NCBI GenBank assembly: GCA_027069385.1
Contig: JALXER010000211.1
Location: 1-5,557 of the forward strand
Reading direction: 5' to 3'
Origin: Paracoccaceae bacterium
Lineage (GTDB): Bacteria; Pseudomonadota; Alphaproteobacteria; Rhodobacterales; Rhodobacteraceae
DNA length: 5,557 nucleotides
Shown here: piece by piece, positions 1 through 5,557 of the stretch
How the letters are laid out: each line of letters starts with the position of its first letter
Position numbering within the stretch: the first letter of the stretch is position 1
Program-made: the position numbers and the translations under genes
Notes under the pieces: model-generated
What the model saw: only the letters and a program-made list of their open reading frames with translations
Told to the model about the DNA's origin: nothing
Database searches by the model: none

Positions 1-362
1 CCCTCGCCGACAATCGGGTGGTAAAGCTGCGAAATCTGATAGCCCTGCGGCAGGTCGGGGTAAAAATAGTTCTTGCGGTCAAAGCGCGACATCAGGTTGA
101 TTTCTGCCTTCAGGCCCAGACCGGTACGCACCGCCTGTTCGACACAATATTCGTTGATCACCGGCAGCATGCCCGGCATGGCCGCGTCGACCAGTGACAC
201 ATGCGAATTCGGCTCGGCTCCGAAGGTGGTGGAAGACCCGGAAAACAGCTTGGAATGAGAGGTGATTTGCGCGTGTACCTCCATCCCGATGACCAGTTCC
301 CAGTCGCCCTTGGCGCCGTGGATCACTTTGGGTTTTGGTTCGGTATAGCTTAGCTCGGTCAT
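1..362 (-). CDS. gatB: Aspartyl/glutamyl-tRNA amidotransferase subunit B, N-terminal part (runs off left edge)
   Basis: This is the first 120 codons of GatB, the kinase/tRNA-binding subunit of the cytoplasmic GatCAB complex. The complex converts Glu-tRNA(Gln) (and Asp-tRNA(Asn) where relevant) to the amidated form, using ammonia delivered from GatA. Reading leftwards from the ATG at 362-360, the protein has the GMEVHAQ segment (residues 26-32; family form GLEVHVQL), a SKLFSG segment (37-42), and the strongly conserved DRKNYFYPDLPQGYQIS block (95-111), which belongs to the nucleotide- and Mg-binding catalytic fold. About 380 further residues of the usual ~500 lie outside the window. An extension of about 20 residues before the conserved core fits other alphaproteobacterial GatB proteins. 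Only a weak purine-rich ribosome site (GGA about 9 bases upstream) precedes the start. The gene is divergent from the diguanylate cyclase gene, with 136 bases between them. The family call is secure. Confidence 0.95.
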   Translation of the reverse strand, partial: MTELSYTEPKPKVIHGAKGDWELVIGMEVHAQITSHSKLFSGSSTTFGAEPNSHVSLVDAAMPGMLPVINEYCVEQAVRTGLGLKAEINLMSRFDRKNYFYPDLPQGYQISQLYHPIVGE

Positions 363-498
363 GGGAAATCCGCGTTTATTCTGGGTTAAGACCTTCTACG
401 CAAAGCCGCGCCGCTGGGCAAGGGCAGGGCGATTCATTTTTTATTAGAAATTGCGGGCTAGGCTGCGGGGCATTGGTAAATTGCGGCTGGGGATTGGC
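363..498. other. Divergent intergenic region between gatB and the diguanylate cyclase gene
   Basis: These 136 bases must hold the start signals for both flanking genes. An A/T-rich tract at about 432-450 stands out from the GC-rich surroundings and could be part of a promoter for the rightward gene. No pair of -35 and -10 hexamers matches consensus well in either direction, so I do not place a promoter. I see no hairpin terminator, tRNA or convincing small gene here. Confidence 0.5.
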
Positions 499-1245
499 AT
501 GCACTCAAAAATCTATAAATCGACGGTGATTTCCGTCTTTACGATAGCGGCATCGGTCGGGGTGGCGCTGGGGGTCGAGGCGGCGATCGGCGACCCGTTA
601 ACGCGCTCGGGCTTTGTGGTGGCGATTCTTATTCCGCTGCTGATCGGTTTTCCGGTGCTGATGATTATCGAAGGCCAGAATGACCGCCTCCGAGATGCCT
701 TTTTCGAGTTGGACCAGCTTCATAGCATTGCCCGCGAACAGATCAAGCTGGATTCGATGACCGGGTTGTTCAATCACCAGCATTTCATGAAGGCGATGAA
801 TGAAGGGGCAATCAGCAATGACAAGGGTTCGCTGATCGTGCTGGATGTGGACCACTTCAAGAATATCAACGATTCATGGGGCCATCAAAAGGGTGACGAG
901 GCGCTGTTGTCGATCGTCAGGGCCATCCGCGAAAATGTGCGCGAACAAGACATCGTCGGGCGCATCGGAGGAGAGGAGTTCGCGGTTTTCTTTCCCGGTG
1001 CCAACAAGGAAGAGGCCGAGATCGCCGCCAAACGCATTCGCGAAAAAGTCGAGGCCATCCATTTCGAACCCAAGCGCGGTATCATTGCCCGGTTGACGGT
1101 CAGCATTGGCGGGGCCTTCCATCACGAGGTGGAAAACATGACCGTAGCCATGCGGCTTGCAGATTTGCGCATGTACGCGGCCAAGGAATCGGGGCGCAAC
1201 AAGGTGGTGTTCTCGGGGCAGCGTGCGGCTCTATCCGATCAGTGA
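499..1245 (+). CDS. Membrane-anchored diguanylate cyclase (GGDEF domain)
   Basis: The predicted 248-residue inner-membrane enzyme makes cyclic di-GMP from two GTP. Two hydrophobic helices (about residues 10-30 and 39-57) are joined by only about eight residues, so there is essentially no periplasmic sensor domain. A charged helical linker (about 58-84) leads into a GGDEF domain that begins at DSMTGLFN (85-92). Visible motifs are the metal-binding DVDHFKNIND (116-125), the active-site signature GGEEF (157-161), the product-inhibition I-site RxxD (R148-D151, five residues before the signature), and a final ADLRMYAAKESGRNKV-type segment. Catalysis and feedback inhibition therefore both look intact. 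I chose the ATG at 499, preceded by GGGGA about 6 bases upstream, over in-frame TTG codons at 451 and 481, because the hydrophobic helix follows it directly. The 3' end overlaps azlD by 15 bases on the opposite strand. The output (biofilm, motility or other) cannot be read from the sequence. Confidence 0.92.
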   Translation: MHSKIYKSTVISVFTIAASVGVALGVEAAIGDPLTRSGFVVAILIPLLIGFPVLMIIEGQNDRLRDAFFELDQLHSIAREQIKLDSMTGLFNHQHFMKAMNEGAISNDKGSLIVLDVDHFKNINDSWGHQKGDEALLSIVRAIRENVREQDIVGRIGGEEFAVFFPGANKEEAEIAAKRIREKVEAIHFEPKRGIIARLTVSIGGAFHHEVENMTVAMRLADLRMYAAKESGRNKVVFSGQRAALSDQ

Positions 1246-1554
1246 TTGCACCAGATAAAGCGTTGCCATACCGGCAAAAATCGCCCCCAGCGTCGATTTG
1301 AACCCGGCACCGACCGCAAGGGCGACCAACGCGGCGGCAAGGCGACTCGGATCGGGGGTGCCGCCGGTGGCCTCGGGCCAGAGCACCAGCGGCGCGACCA
1401 GTCCGGGCAAGACCGCCACCGGCACATAACGCAGGTGGCGCAGCAGCCATTCGGGCAATTCGCGCCCGCCGATCAGGCCCAGAAAGGAAAACCGGATCAA
1501 AAAGGTGCCAAGCCCCAGCAGGACAATCACAATCCATACGCTTTGATCATCCAT
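1231..1554 (-). CDS. azlD: Branched-chain amino acid exporter small subunit, AzlD family
   Basis: This 107-residue integral membrane protein has about four hydrophobic stretches (roughly residues 6-27, 42-60, 69-85 and 88-105). It has the typical AzlD pattern of an N-terminal helix running into FLIRFSFLGL, then the segment LPEWLLRHLRYVPVAVLPGLVAP (residues 33-55), where the RYVPxAVL core is the recognisable family signature. AzlD (YgaH type) pairs with AzlC (YgaZ type) to export branched-chain or related amino acids. The length matches the family (about 100-110). The start ATG at 1554-1552 lies inside the end of azlC (8-base overlap), which implies translational coupling. The stop at 1233-1231 falls within the last codons of the convergent diguanylate cyclase gene, leaving no room between them for a terminator. 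The family assignment is good; the actual substrate is not determined by the sequence. Confidence 0.88.
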   Translation of the reverse strand: MDDQSVWIVIVLLGLGTFLIRFSFLGLIGGRELPEWLLRHLRYVPVAVLPGLVAPLVLWPEATGGTPDPSRLAAALVALAVGAGFKSTLGAIFAGMATLYLVQSLIG

Positions 1555-2254
1555 GACGGCGCCGCCCCTGCCAAAGCTCTATCTGCGCGCCGGTCACCAT
1601 CGCCGCCAGTGCCGCAATCAGCAGCCACAGGTTATAGGGCATCCACGCCAGCGCCAGCGACACAGCAACCGAAACCAGCGCCGCCAGCAGGTGCGGCAGG
1701 CTGCGCAGGCTCGGGCCGATCAAGGCCAGAAAGGTAATCGGCACCGCGAAATCCAGCGCAAACGCATCGGGAATCGCCGCCCCCGCCACCGCGCCCACAT
1801 AAGTAAACAGATACCAAAGCGGCGCGATCAGCACCATGGTGCCGGCAAAAAAGGCGATCTTTTGCGCCGGGGTCAGGGCCGGTTCGGCCTCGAATTTCTG
1901 CATGGCCACCGCATAGGACTGGTCAACCAGAAAATACCCGACAATGGCGCGTTGCCAGAAAGGCGCCTTGCCCAGATGCGGCGCCAGCGAGGCCGAATAC
2001 ATCGCCATGCGCAGGTTGACCGCCAGCCCGGTCAGGATAATTACCAGCGTAGGCGCGTGGTCGACCAGCAACTGCACCGCCGCGAATTGCGCCGCGCCTG
2101 CAATTACCAGCACCGTCATCGCCATGGTTTGCACCAGATCCAGCCCCGACTCGGTCGCCACTACGCCAAACAGCAGGCTGAACGGGATCACCACCAGCAC
2201 AAACGGCGCGCCCGCAATCACCCCTTGCCAAAAAAGATTTTGATTTCTGGACAT
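1547..2254 (-). CDS. azlC: Branched-chain amino acid exporter large subunit, AzlC family
   Basis: This 235-residue polytopic membrane protein is the AzlC/YgaZ-type subunit of a two-component amino acid exporter. Family landmarks in order are GVIAGAPFVLVVIPFSLLFG in the first helix region (11-30), VIAGAAQFAAVQLL (50-63; family form AGAxQFAxV), the NLRMAMYSASLAPHL segment (80-94; family N-x-R-x-x-x-Y-x-x-S-L), and GYFLVDQSYAVA (106-117), followed by several more membrane helices. An open frame extends up to 2329, but the ATG at 2254 is preferred. A GAAGG ribosome site sits 9 bases before it, the resulting length fits the family, and the extra N-terminal residues are polar and unlike other members. 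The ATG at 2269 is a weaker alternative with no ribosome site. The gene is first in a two-gene operon with azlD and is divergent from fdhD. Confidence 0.9.
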   Translation of the reverse strand: MSRNQNLFWQGVIAGAPFVLVVIPFSLLFGVVATESGLDLVQTMAMTVLVIAGAAQFAAVQLLVDHAPTLVIILTGLAVNLRMAMYSASLAPHLGKAPFWQRAIVGYFLVDQSYAVAMQKFEAEPALTPAQKIAFFAGTMVLIAPLWYLFTYVGAVAGAAIPDAFALDFAVPITFLALIGPSLRSLPHLLAALVSVAVSLALAWMPYNLWLLIAALAAMVTGAQIELWQGRRRHG

Positions 2255-2340
2255 CCCGCCCGCCTTCATGCAAATTCGGGCGACCATATCGGGCGCATCG
2301 CGCAAGATACAATCACAAATCGTGACCAAAGGAATAAACC
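2255..2340. promoter_or_regulatory. Divergent intergenic region between azlC and fdhD
   Basis: These 86 bases must serve both azlCD (leftwards) and the fdhD operon (rightwards). The hexamer TACAAT at 2308-2313 matches the sigma-70 -10 consensus in five of six positions for rightward transcription, but no good -35 hexamer lies 16-18 bases upstream, so a promoter here is tentative. Just downstream is a small inverted repeat, TCAC-N5-GTGA (2313-2316 and 2322-2325). A direct repeat TCGGGCG occurs at 2276-2282 and 2289-2295. Either could be an operator half-site pair or chance. Confidence 0.35.
2328..2333 (+). promoter_or_regulatory. Ribosome binding site of fdhD
   Basis: AAAGGA lies 7 bases before the ATG at 2341. 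The good match and spacing fix the fdhD start. Confidence 0.75.
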
Positions 2341-3198
2341 ATGCTGATCAAACCGGACCCGGGCCTGCCCCGCCTGACGCGCGCGGTCAGCGGTGTTGAC
2401 CATCTGGGCAACACGCAGGAAATCCGCGTGGTCGAGGAACGCCCCCTGACCATCTATCTGAACGCGCAGGAAATCGTGACCGCCATGACCATCGGCGATT
2501 ACCCCGAGTATCTGGCGGTCGGGTATCTGCGCAATCAGGGCATGTTGCTGCCCGACGATGTTATTACCGCCGTCGAGTTCGAGGAAGACGTGGAAACCGT
2601 GGTGGTGCGCACAAAGCGCAAGACCGATTACGAAGAAAAGCTCAAGAAAAAGACCCGCACCTCGGGCTGTGCCGTGGGCACGGTTTTTGGCGATATGATG
2701 GACGGGATCGACGCGGTAAACCTGCCACAAACCAAGCTGCGCACCAGTTGGCTCTATGCGCTTGCCAAGCAGATCAACACCATGCCCAGCCTGTATCTGG
2801 AGGCCGGCGCCATTCATGGCTCGGTGCTGTGTCAGGGCGACAAGCCCTTGGTTTATATGGAAGATGTGGGACGCCACAACGCGGTTGACAAGATCGCCGG
2901 CTGGATGGTGCTAGAGGGGCAAAGCGCCGGTGACAAGATCATGTATACCACCGGCAGGCTGACCTCTGAGATGGTGATCAAGACCGCGCTGATGGGCATT
3001 CCGGCGCTGGTTTCGCGCTCGGGTTTTACCGCTTGGGGGGTGGAAATTGCCCGTCAGGTCAACATGACCCTGATCGGGCGCATGCGCGGCCAACGCTTTA
3101 TCTGCCTGAGCGGCGAAAGCCGGATGATCCGCGATGCCGACCTTGGCCGCGTCGCTGACGAACCGGCGAAATCGGCCCGCAAGGGGGGCACCAAGTGA
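2341..3198 (+). CDS. fdhD: Formate dehydrogenase accessory sulfurtransferase FdhD
   Basis: FdhD (285 residues, cytoplasmic) binds the molybdenum cofactor and passes sulfur from a cysteine desulfurase (IscS in E. coli) to it. This yields the sulfurated bis-MGD that formate dehydrogenase needs. Landmarks are VVEERPLTIYLNAQEIVTAM (30-49), a helix with YPEYLAVGYLRNQG (54-67), the sulfur-relay region TSGCAVGTVFG (107-117), and EDVGRHNAVDKIAG (174-187). These are followed by TTGRLTSEMVIKTALMGIPA (203-222) and a closing MTLIGRMRGQRFICLSG segment. Cys110 corresponds to the first cysteine of the E. coli CxxC pair (C121 there); the second position is Gly113, so only one cysteine remains in the loop. 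The tail after about residue 265 is polar and poorly conserved. The gene leads the fdhD-mobA-mobB-moeA operon and overlaps mobA by four bases (GTGA). Confidence 0.95.
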   Translation: MLIKPDPGLPRLTRAVSGVDHLGNTQEIRVVEERPLTIYLNAQEIVTAMTIGDYPEYLAVGYLRNQGMLLPDDVITAVEFEEDVETVVVRTKRKTDYEEKLKKKTRTSGCAVGTVFGDMMDGIDAVNLPQTKLRTSWLYALAKQINTMPSLYLEAGAIHGSVLCQGDKPLVYMEDVGRHNAVDKIAGWMVLEGQSAGDKIMYTTGRLTSEMVIKTALMGIPALVSRSGFTAWGVEIARQVNMTLIGRMRGQRFICLSGESRMIRDADLGRVADEPAKSARKGGTK

Positions 3199-3812
3199 GC
3201 ATTGCCGGTGTGATTCTGGCGGGCGGTCAGGCGCGGCGCATGGGCGGCGGTGACAAATGCCTGTTGCCGCTTGGCGGTCAAAGCCTGCTGGGGCGGGTCA
3301 TCGACCGTCTGGCCCCACAGGTGGACGAAATGGCGCTGAACGCCAATGGTGATCCGGCCCGTTTCGCGGATTTCCACCTGCCGGTAATCGCCGATTCCAT
3401 CCCCGATTTTGCCGGTCCGCTGGCCGGAGTGCTGGCGGGCATGGACTGGGCCGCCGAACGCGGCTATGCGCGGATCGTTACCGTTGCCGCCGACACACCG
3501 TTCTTTCCCGCGCGACTGGTCGCCGGTCTGGGGCTGGCCTGCGAGGCCCAAGGCGCGCCGCTGTCCATGGCCGTAACCCCCGACGAAACCCGCGGCACCA
3601 TTCGCCACCCGACCTTTGGCCAGTGGGATGTGGCGCTGCGCGACGATCTGCGCGCGGCATTGAACGACGGGCTGCGCAAGGTGATCCTGTGGACCCGCCC
3701 ACATGGCTGTGCCGAAATGCTGTTTGACGGGTTCGCCTATGAACCGTTTTTCAACGTCAACACGCCCCAAGATCTGGCCATGGCGCAAGAGATGCTGACA
3801 AGGATAAAATGA
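3195..3812 (+). CDS. mobA: Molybdenum cofactor guanylyltransferase MobA
   Basis: MobA (205 residues, cytoplasmic) transfers GMP from GTP to Mo-molybdopterin, giving the MGD form used by DMSO-reductase-family enzymes such as formate dehydrogenase. The nucleotidyltransferase signature is complete: LAGGQARRMGGGDK (residues 8-21), LNANGDP (48-54), the segment IADSIPDFAGPLAGVLAGMD (65-84), AADTPFFP (98-105) with the Mg-binding Asp100, and the late FFNVNTPQDL (185-194). The length fits the family (about 190-210). The start is GTG at 3195, overlapping the fdhD stop as GTGA. It is supported by an AAGGGGGG ribosome site (3181-3188) six bases upstream, and the glycine-rich motif begins right after. It overlaps mobB downstream by ATGA. 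Position between fdhD and mobB suggests shared expression for bis-MGD enzyme maturation. Nothing looks broken. Confidence 0.95.
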   Translation: MSIAGVILAGGQARRMGGGDKCLLPLGGQSLLGRVIDRLAPQVDEMALNANGDPARFADFHLPVIADSIPDFAGPLAGVLAGMDWAAERGYARIVTVAADTPFFPARLVAGLGLACEAQGAPLSMAVTPDETRGTIRHPTFGQWDVALRDDLRAALNDGLRKVILWTRPHGCAEMLFDGFAYEPFFNVNTPQDLAMAQEMLTRIK

Positions 3813-4330
3813 TGAGGATTTACGGCGTAACCGGCTGGAAAGACACCGGAAAAACAACCATGATGGAACGCCTTGTGACCGAGATCACTGCGCGCGGCCT
3901 GTCGGTTTCAACCGTCAAGCACGCGCATCACAATGTGGATGTGGACCAGCCCGGCAAGGACAGCTATCGCCACCGGCAGGCCGGTGCGCAACAGGTTATC
4001 CTGTCAAGCGCCAACCGCTGGGCCTTGATGAACGAGATTCGCGACGGCGCCGAAGCTCCGCTGGACGGGTTGCTTACCAAGTTGTCGCCGGTCGATCTGG
4101 TGCTGGTCGAGGGCTATAAACGCGACCGCCACCCCAAGCTGGAGGTGGCGATCCGCGCCCATGATCGCGGGCTGATTGCGGCAAATGACCCGACCATCCG
4201 CGCGATTGCAACCGGATATGACTTAAGTCATGGCAGCCTGCCGGTTTTCAACATAGACGAGATCGGCAAAATCGCTGATTTCATTCTAAGGGAGGTCGGA
4301 ATTGACCAAAGCACCCAAGCTCGCCAATGA
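3809..4330 (+). CDS. mobB: Molybdopterin-guanine dinucleotide biosynthesis adaptor MobB
   Basis: MobB (173 residues, cytoplasmic) is a small P-loop GTP-binding protein thought to assist MobA in attaching the guanine nucleotide. It is helpful rather than essential in E. coli. The Walker A loop is GWKDTGKT (residues 9-16) at the very N-terminus. It is followed by the family block STVKHAHHNVDVDQPGKDSY (34-53), RHRQAGA (54-60), and the Walker-B-like strand DLVLVEGYK (96-104), then KLEV. The ATG at 3809 overlaps the mobA stop (ATGA). The adjacent in-frame ATG at 3812 is better spaced from the AAGGA at 3800-3804 (7 bases versus 4) and would give 172 residues; either is possible. The last 29 bases overlap moeA in another frame, and the C-terminal tail after about residue 163 is not conserved. 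MobB is sometimes fused to MoeA or MobA; here it stands alone between them. Confidence 0.93.
   Translation: MMRIYGVTGWKDTGKTTMMERLVTEITARGLSVSTVKHAHHNVDVDQPGKDSYRHRQAGAQQVILSSANRWALMNEIRDGAEAPLDGLLTKLSPVDLVLVEGYKRDRHPKLEVAIRAHDRGLIAANDPTIRAIATGYDLSHGSLPVFNIDEIGKIADFILREVGIDQSTQARQ
4287..4296 (+). promoter_or_regulatory. Strong Shine-Dalgarno sequence of moeA
   Basis: TAAGGGAGGT lies inside the end of mobB, six bases (counted from the last G of AGG) before the TTG at 4302. This near-complete anti-16S match decides the TTG start of moeA and probably compensates for the weak start codon. Confidence 0.8.
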
Positions 4331-5555
4331 CTGTTTTGCGCTGCCCCCGGGGGTAAACTGGACTCCGGTGGATACGGCGCTGGCGCATTTGCGCGATTCT
4401 CTGTCCAGCGTGGTGGGCACTGAAACAGTGCAAACCAGCGCGGCGGGCGGGCGCATTCTGGCGGTTGATGCCGTGGCGCGGCGCTCTAACCCGCCATATC
4501 CGAATTCTGCCGTCGATGGCTATGGCTTTGCGCATGCGCATATGGGCGACGGGGTGATGGGGCTGGTTGACGGGCGCTCGGCGGCGGGGGTGCCCTATGA
4601 CGGGGCGGTGCCTGCGGGCATGGCCATTCGTATCCTGACCGGTGCCGAACTGCCCGAAGGCGTGGATACGGTCATCATGCAAGAGGACGTGTCTGTTGAC
4701 GATAAAACCGTGCATTTCGAACCGCGGCTGAAGCAAGGGGCCAATTGCCGCCCCAAGGGTGAGGACGCGCGCAAGGGGGATGTAGTGGTACGGGCCGCCA
4801 CGCGCATCGGCGCGCAGGAAATCGCGTTACTCAGCGCGTTGAACGTGCCCGAACTGGCGGTGTACCGGCCGCTGCGCGTCGGGGTGCTGTCCACCGGAGA
4901 CGAGATTCGCCAGCTTGGCGAACCGGCCGGAGATCACCAGATTTATGATGCGAACCGCCCGATGCTGCTCGAGGCCGTGAAACGCTGGGGCTTTGCGCCG
5001 GTCGATCTGGGCCATGCGGCGGACACGCGGGCGGCGGTGATCGGGGCGCTGGATCAGGCGGCGGCACGCTGCGATGCGATTTTGACCAGCGGCGGGGCCT
5101 CGGCAGGCGACGAGGACCACCTGTCGGCCGTGTTGGGCGAATCCGGCAGCCTGAACCTGTGGCGCATTGCGCTCAAACCCGGGCGGCCGCTGGCGCTGGG
5201 CATGTGGAAGGGCGTGCCGGTGTTTGGTCTGCCGGGCAATCCGGTGGCGGCGTTTGTTACGGCGATAGTCTTTGCCCGTCCGGCGCTGGGCGTGTTGCAA
5301 GGTCGCGGGTGGAACGTGGTAAAACCGCTGATGCTTCCGGCGGCGTTTGGCAAGGTCAAGCGGGCAGGGCGGCGCGAATACCTGCGGGCGCGGCTGAATG
5401 ATGCAGGGGCGGTCGAGGTATTCGTGTCGGAAGGGTCCGGGCGCATCTCCGGATTGGCATGGGCCGACGGGCTGGTGGAATTGCCCGATGAAGCACTGAC
5501 TATTTCCCCCGGTGATCCCGTGCGTTACCTGCCTTGGGCAATGGTGGACCTTTAA
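4302..5555 (+). CDS. moeA: Molybdopterin molybdenumtransferase MoeA
   Basis: MoeA (417 residues, cytoplasmic) inserts molybdate into adenylylated molybdopterin, releasing AMP, to make Moco. Visible blocks are NPPYPNSAVDGYG (63-75), IRILTGAELPEG (109-120), the segment RPKGEDARKGD (150-160), VLSTGDEI (195-202), YDANRPML (215-222), LTSGGASAGDEDH (261-273), KPGRPLALG (292-300) and FGLPGNPVAAF (308-318), then the beta domain IV. Compared from memory with E. coli MoeA at a constant offset of +13, its catalytic or cofactor-site residues D59, T100, D142, E188, D228, D259, K279, P298 and P301 correspond to D72, T113, D155, E201, D241, D272, K292, P311 and P314. K275 becomes R288. The enzyme should be active. 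Translation starts at TTG 4302, overlapping mobB by 29 bases, behind a strong ribosome site. The gene ends two bases before the window edge, so any terminator or downstream partner is out of view. Confidence 0.93.
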   Translation: MTKAPKLANDCFALPPGVNWTPVDTALAHLRDSLSSVVGTETVQTSAAGGRILAVDAVARRSNPPYPNSAVDGYGFAHAHMGDGVMGLVDGRSAAGVPYDGAVPAGMAIRILTGAELPEGVDTVIMQEDVSVDDKTVHFEPRLKQGANCRPKGEDARKGDVVVRAATRIGAQEIALLSALNVPELAVYRPLRVGVLSTGDEIRQLGEPAGDHQIYDANRPMLLEAVKRWGFAPVDLGHAADTRAAVIGALDQAAARCDAILTSGGASAGDEDHLSAVLGESGSLNLWRIALKPGRPLALGMWKGVPVFGLPGNPVAAFVTAIVFARPALGVLQGRGWNVVKPLMLPAAFGKVKRAGRREYLRARLNDAGAVEVFVSEGSGRISGLAWADGLVELPDEALTISPGDPVRYLPWAMVDL

Positions 5556-5557
5556 AG

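Noticed and set aside
451..498. Upstream TTG start extending the diguanylate cyclase by 16 residues
   Set aside because: The extension is arginine- and glycine-rich and precedes the membrane helix without a good ribosome site; the ATG at 499 fits better.
73..529. Short plus-strand open frames opposite gatB and into the gap
   Set aside because: They overlap the conserved GatB N-terminus on the other strand, and their sequences show no motif.
2255..2329. N-terminal extension of azlC to an ATG at 2329
   Set aside because: It would nearly fill the divergent region, is unlike AzlC N-termini, and lacks a ribosome site, whereas the ATG at 2254 has GAAGG at good spacing.
1246..2347. Long plus-strand open frames (163 and 264 codons) opposite azlC and azlD
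   Set aside because: The translations are rich in Arg, Gln, His and Pro with no hydrophobic core or known motif, as expected for the antisense of GC-rich membrane-protein genes. The minus strand carries clear AzlC/AzlD signatures.
3054..3857. 267-codon minus-strand open frame opposite fdhD and mobA
   Set aside because: The composition is that of an antisense shadow, with no ribosome site or family motif. The plus strand has complete FdhD and MobA.
4281..5446. Several minus-strand open frames opposite moeA
   Set aside because: They are explained by the high GC content; moeA is complete with all its motifs and a strong ribosome site.
1..5557. Possibility of a novel defence, mobile or otherwise undescribed system
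   Set aside because: Every large open region belongs to a recognised housekeeping or metabolic family. There are no repeats, integrase or toxin-like genes, composition shifts, or unexplained gaps above 136 bases.

Overview
The window reads as an ordinary chromosomal segment of a GC-rich alphaproteobacterium, most likely from Rhodobacterales (Roseobacter/Rhodobacter relatives). The basis is the GC-rich third-position codon use, the gene content, and the general look of the GatB and FdhD sequences. The placement is an inference by eye; no search was run. There are no RNA genes, insertion sequences, CRISPR repeats or other mobile-element signs.

Left part (1-2254): the 5' end of gatB (amidotransferase subunit B) runs leftwards off the window. 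A 136-base intergenic gap separates it from a divergent gene for a small membrane-anchored diguanylate cyclase (GGDEF family, 499-1245). Its 3' end overlaps by 15 bases the 3' end of a convergent minus-strand pair, azlC-azlD (2254 to 1231), which encodes a two-subunit exporter of the branched-chain amino acid family.

Right part (2341-5555): across an 86-base divergent intergenic region lies a tightly packed plus-strand operon, fdhD-mobA-mobB-moeA. Its junctions are a GTGA overlap, an ATGA overlap, and a 29-base overlap in which moeA starts at TTG behind a strong Shine-Dalgarno sequence. These products act in late molybdenum cofactor (Moco) maturation. MoeA inserts molybdate, MobA adds GMP to make the (bis-)MGD form, MobB is a GTP-binding adaptor that assists, and FdhD is the sulfurtransferase that activates formate dehydrogenase. 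The set suggests a module serving a molybdenum formate dehydrogenase, which may be encoded just beyond the right edge or elsewhere.

I found no convincing undescribed system. The points most worth a second look are: FdhD keeps only the first cysteine of the CxxC pair known from E. coli; MoeA has several changes from the common motif spellings, although its catalytic residues look intact; the operon is translationally coupled throughout; and the azlC/fdhD divergent region is compact and contains small repeats.
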